Positions 5,359-7,403 of a DNA stretch of 7,403 nucleotides are shown here, piece by piece. Position 1 is the first letter of the stretch, and each line of letters starts with the position of its first letter. The stretch is from positions 1 through 7,403 of the forward strand of contig JAIKXV010000020.1 of NCBI GenBank assembly GCA_024683935.1, read 5' to 3'. The DNA is from Lachnospiraceae bacterium. Its GTDB lineage: Bacteria > Bacillota_A > Clostridia > Lachnospirales > Lachnospiraceae. A model generated the notes under the pieces. That model saw nothing but the letters and a program-made list of their open reading frames with translations. It had not been told where the DNA came from and made no database searches. Position numbers and translations under genes: made by a program.

Positions 5359-7403
5359 ATGAGACTTAAGAGAGTATTGATCGCAGCTATAGGTTTTTCA
5401 TTTGCACTTTCCCTTAATGCGCAGGCGGCAGTTACAACCATGCCTTCGGTATCAAAGGAGATGCTGGATCCGGAGTACTGGCTTGAAGATGTTTCGGAGC
5501 CGGATAAGGTCCTTGTTACCCGGGAGGATATAAGGACCTTAAACAGATCCTTTATCACCTGCAAGGACTGCAATATGTACGATCTCTTTTATGAGACCGG
5601 CAGCTTTAACGGCAAAGAAGATAACTTAAAGAGATGGAAGTCCGCCATGACGGATCTGGCCATCTATCTTGACGGCGCCCACTATGACGCGGCGGAAAAG
5701 ACCGTTTCCGGACAGTATGTGATGGAGATCCTTAAAAACGTAGAGGACCCCGGTGCCAAGGAAAAGCAGGAGATAAGGTACGGTATCGCTGTCCGGCAGT
5801 CTGATGTAAGGGCTTTCCCCACGGATCTCATAATAGCCGACGATCCCGGGGACAATGATTTCGACAATGTACAGGTTTCAGGCATAAGGCTTGGAGAGCC
5901 TGTCACCATCCGCGCGGTGTCTGAGGACGGGAGATACTATCTCTGCCACACTTCCTGCGTGTCCGGCTGGATCCCCTCGGAGGATATAGCTATCTGCAAA
6001 GACAGGGCAGAGTGGCTCAAAGCCTGGGACTTCCCTGCGGATAAGGTCATGGTGGTCACTGCGTCCAAGATCACCCTTGAAGAATCAAATACCAGTCCCG
6101 AGCTCTCGGGCCTCATGCTCACCATGGGCACTGTCTTAAAGAAGGCAGATCCTTCGGAATACGGGGACCTTGTAACCAACCGTTCCCTTTATTACAACTA
6201 TCCCGTCTGGATTCCTGTGAGGAATGATAAGGGTGGCTACGAAAAGAGGCTTGCCCTCATTTCCATGCATCACGAGGTAAGCGACGGATTCCTTCCCCTT
6301 ACCCACAGGAATATATTAAAGCAGGCATATAACAAGCTTGGAGACGCCTACGGCTGGGGCGGCATGCTTTCCGCACCCGACTGTTCATCCTATGTCAGGG
6401 ATATTTATAAGTGTTTCGGCATAGACCTGCCGAGGAACACCACCTGGCAGTCCGCTATGCCTGTTGAGAAATATGATATTTCCGCCGCTACGGACGAAGA
6501 GAAAACTGAATTCTTTAAGGAGCTGGATCCCGGAACCATCCTTTTCCTTAAGGGCCATGAGATGCTCTATCTCGGAAGCAAAGACGGAAAGTGCTATGTC
6601 ATCAGCTCCTCCAGCTCCATGATGGATCCTGCGGGTGAAGATAAAAAGAGGATAAGGAGCGTCATCATCAATTCCCTTGATGTTAAGCGGGCTAACGGCA
6701 AAACCTGGATCTCCGAGCTCTACGAGGCGGCGGTTCCCTATGCGGCCAATAAGGAGAACATAAGCCTGCCCATTTTTGACTCCTCAAAGAATGTAATTAA
6801 GAGAAAGCCTGCGGTTTCCGGCAATACCGTGTCCGGCAACGACGCATACGAGGAAATTTCCTTCGATAAGTCCTGGGAATACGGGGACAAGGCTAAGATC
6901 ACGGAGGGTAAGGCAAGACTTTACCGTTCCGACGCTGCGGACCGCAAAAATGTCACCGTCTGCATCAATGCAGGCCATGGCACCAAGGACGGTACAAGGG
7001 TGAAGACACAATGCCATCCCGACGGCAGCCCGAAGATCGTAACCGGCAGCACTGCCGCAGGAGCTACGGAAGCTGCGGCCATCGCAGACGGAACGGTAAT
7101 GAAGAACGGTGATACAGAGGCTGTAGCCACCCTTAAGGCCGCCATGAAGGTCAAGGATGAGCTGTTAAAGAAGGGTTATGATGTCCTTATGATCCGTGAA
7201 ACCGATGATGTCCAGCTTGACAACATTGCCCGTACCCTGATCGCCGACAACTATGCCGACGCCCATATCGCACTGCATTACGACTCCACAGATAAGGATA
7301 AGGGCGTATTCTACTGTAGTGTCCCTGATGAAGGCGGATACAGGGATATGGAGCCTGTAAAGACTCACTGGAGATCCCACGAAAAGCTGGGGAAGAGCCT
7401 GAT
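5359..7403 (+). CDS. Secreted NlpC/P60 peptidase - amidase_3 fusion, 3' end missing
   Basis: The frame is open from the ATG at 5359 to the window end (681 complete codons). GGAGG at 5343-5347 supports the start, 19 bp after the channel's stop. A signal peptide (1-23, cleavage after AQA) predicts secretion. Residues 27-140 fit the N-terminal segment of YkfC-like NlpC/P60 proteins; 142-212 is an SH3b1-like domain (VRQSDVRAFPTD, then GWIPSEDIA); 229-310 is a second SH3-like domain containing YPVWIPV. The NlpC/P60 core (315-420) has the nucleophile in APDCSSYVRDIY (Cys342) and His400 in GHEMLYLG; the third polar position appears to be Ser416 in YVISS rather than His. A linker with VSGNTVSGN (486-494) leads to an amidase_3 domain: INAGHG (His540), Glu587 in DTEAVATL, GYDVLMIRETDD and HIALHYDS (His640) fit the zinc ligands. 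The family cleaves the D-Glu-diamino acid bond and the MurNAc-L-Ala amide respectively. The catalytic Glu expected near the end is outside the window. Confidence 0.88.
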   Translation, partial: MRLKRVLIAAIGFSFALSLNAQAAVTTMPSVSKEMLDPEYWLEDVSEPDKVLVTREDIRTLNRSFITCKDCNMYDLFYETGSFNGKEDNLKRWKSAMTDLAIYLDGAHYDAAEKTVSGQYVMEILKNVEDPGAKEKQEIRYGIAVRQSDVRAFPTDLIIADDPGDNDFDNVQVSGIRLGEPVTIRAVSEDGRYYLCHTSCVSGWIPSEDIAICKDRAEWLKAWDFPADKVMVVTASKITLEESNTSPELSGLMLTMGTVLKKADPSEYGDLVTNRSLYYNYPVWIPVRNDKGGYEKRLALISMHHEVSDGFLPLTHRNILKQAYNKLGDAYGWGGMLSAPDCSSYVRDIYKCFGIDLPRNTTWQSAMPVEKYDISAATDEEKTEFFKELDPGTILFLKGHEMLYLGSKDGKCYVISSSSSMMDPAGEDKKRIRSVIINSLDVKRANGKTWISELYEAAVPYAANKENISLPIFDSSKNVIKRKPAVSGNTVSGNDAYEEISFDKSWEYGDKAKITEGKARLYRSDAADRKNVTVCINAGHGTKDGTRVKTQCHPDGSPKIVTGSTAAGATEAAAIADGTVMKNGDTEAVATLKAAMKVKDELLKKGYDVLMIRETDDVQLDNIARTLIADNYADAHIALHYDSTDKDKGVFYCSVPDEGGYRDMEPVKTHWRSHEKLGKSL
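6814..6840 (+). repeat. VSGN linker repeat in the wall hydrolase
   Basis: Two near-identical units, GTTTCCGGCAATACC and GTGTCCGGCAAC, encode VSGNT-VSGN between the NlpC/P60 and amidase domains (residues 486-494). Short Val-Ser-Gly-Asn repeats are common flexible linkers in secreted proteins of Lachnospiraceae as far as I recall. It marks the domain boundary of the fusion. Confidence 0.7.

Noticed and set aside
5103..5573. A 156-residue minus-strand open frame across the channel-hydrolase junction
   Set aside because: It overlaps the conserved end of the channel and the start of the hydrolase on the other strand; its residues show no family motif, so it is a shadow frame.
1..7403. CRISPR array, insertion sequence, tRNA or rRNA, defence system genes
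   Set aside because: No regularly spaced repeats, transposase motifs, terminal inverted repeats, tRNA-like clover pattern or nuclease/defence motifs were seen; gene spacing and style are uniform through the window.

Overview
The window looks like a chromosomal segment of a Gram-positive anaerobe of the Clostridia, most plausibly Lachnospiraceae. The evidence is moderate GC by eye, strong AGGAGG-type ribosome binding sites, frequent AGG/AGA arginine codons, a 'VSGN' repeat in an extracellular linker (a style I associate with that family), and an RqcH N-terminus of Firmicutes type. The family assignment is inference; no rRNA or other marker gene is present.

Layout. A minus-strand pair occupies 1-965: a MerR-family regulator with a BmrR/GyrI-like effector domain (965 to 147), followed by the first 32 codons of rqcH (98 to 1, cut by the window edge), which has a candidate promoter overlapping the regulator's stop codon. 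A 121-bp divergent control region (966-1086) separates this from a plus-strand cluster. The region holds a near-consensus minus-strand promoter, an overlapping plus-strand promoter with a 19-bp spacer and a centred dyad (the usual layout of MerR-activated promoters), and a perfect 6-bp-arm palindrome.

The plus-strand cluster is tightly packed and probably one operon: an acidic lipoprotein (1087-2058), a 1094-residue MscS-family channel with two large extracytoplasmic Cache-like sensor regions (2055-5339, overlapping the lipoprotein gene by ATGA), and a secreted peptidoglycan hydrolase joining an NlpC/P60 peptidase to an N-acetylmuramoyl-L-alanine amidase (from 5359, running off the window after residue 681). 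There is no room for a separate promoter or terminator between these three genes.

How they may work together (inference). The MerR-type protein senses a small molecule and switches the divergent operon. The operon supplies a surface lipoprotein, a channel that could be gated or tuned by external ligands as well as membrane tension, and an enzyme that cuts both the stem peptide and the amide bond of peptidoglycan. The combination suggests a cell-envelope or turgor response module. The sensor-channel architecture and its genetic link to a dual wall hydrolase are the most unusual content here.
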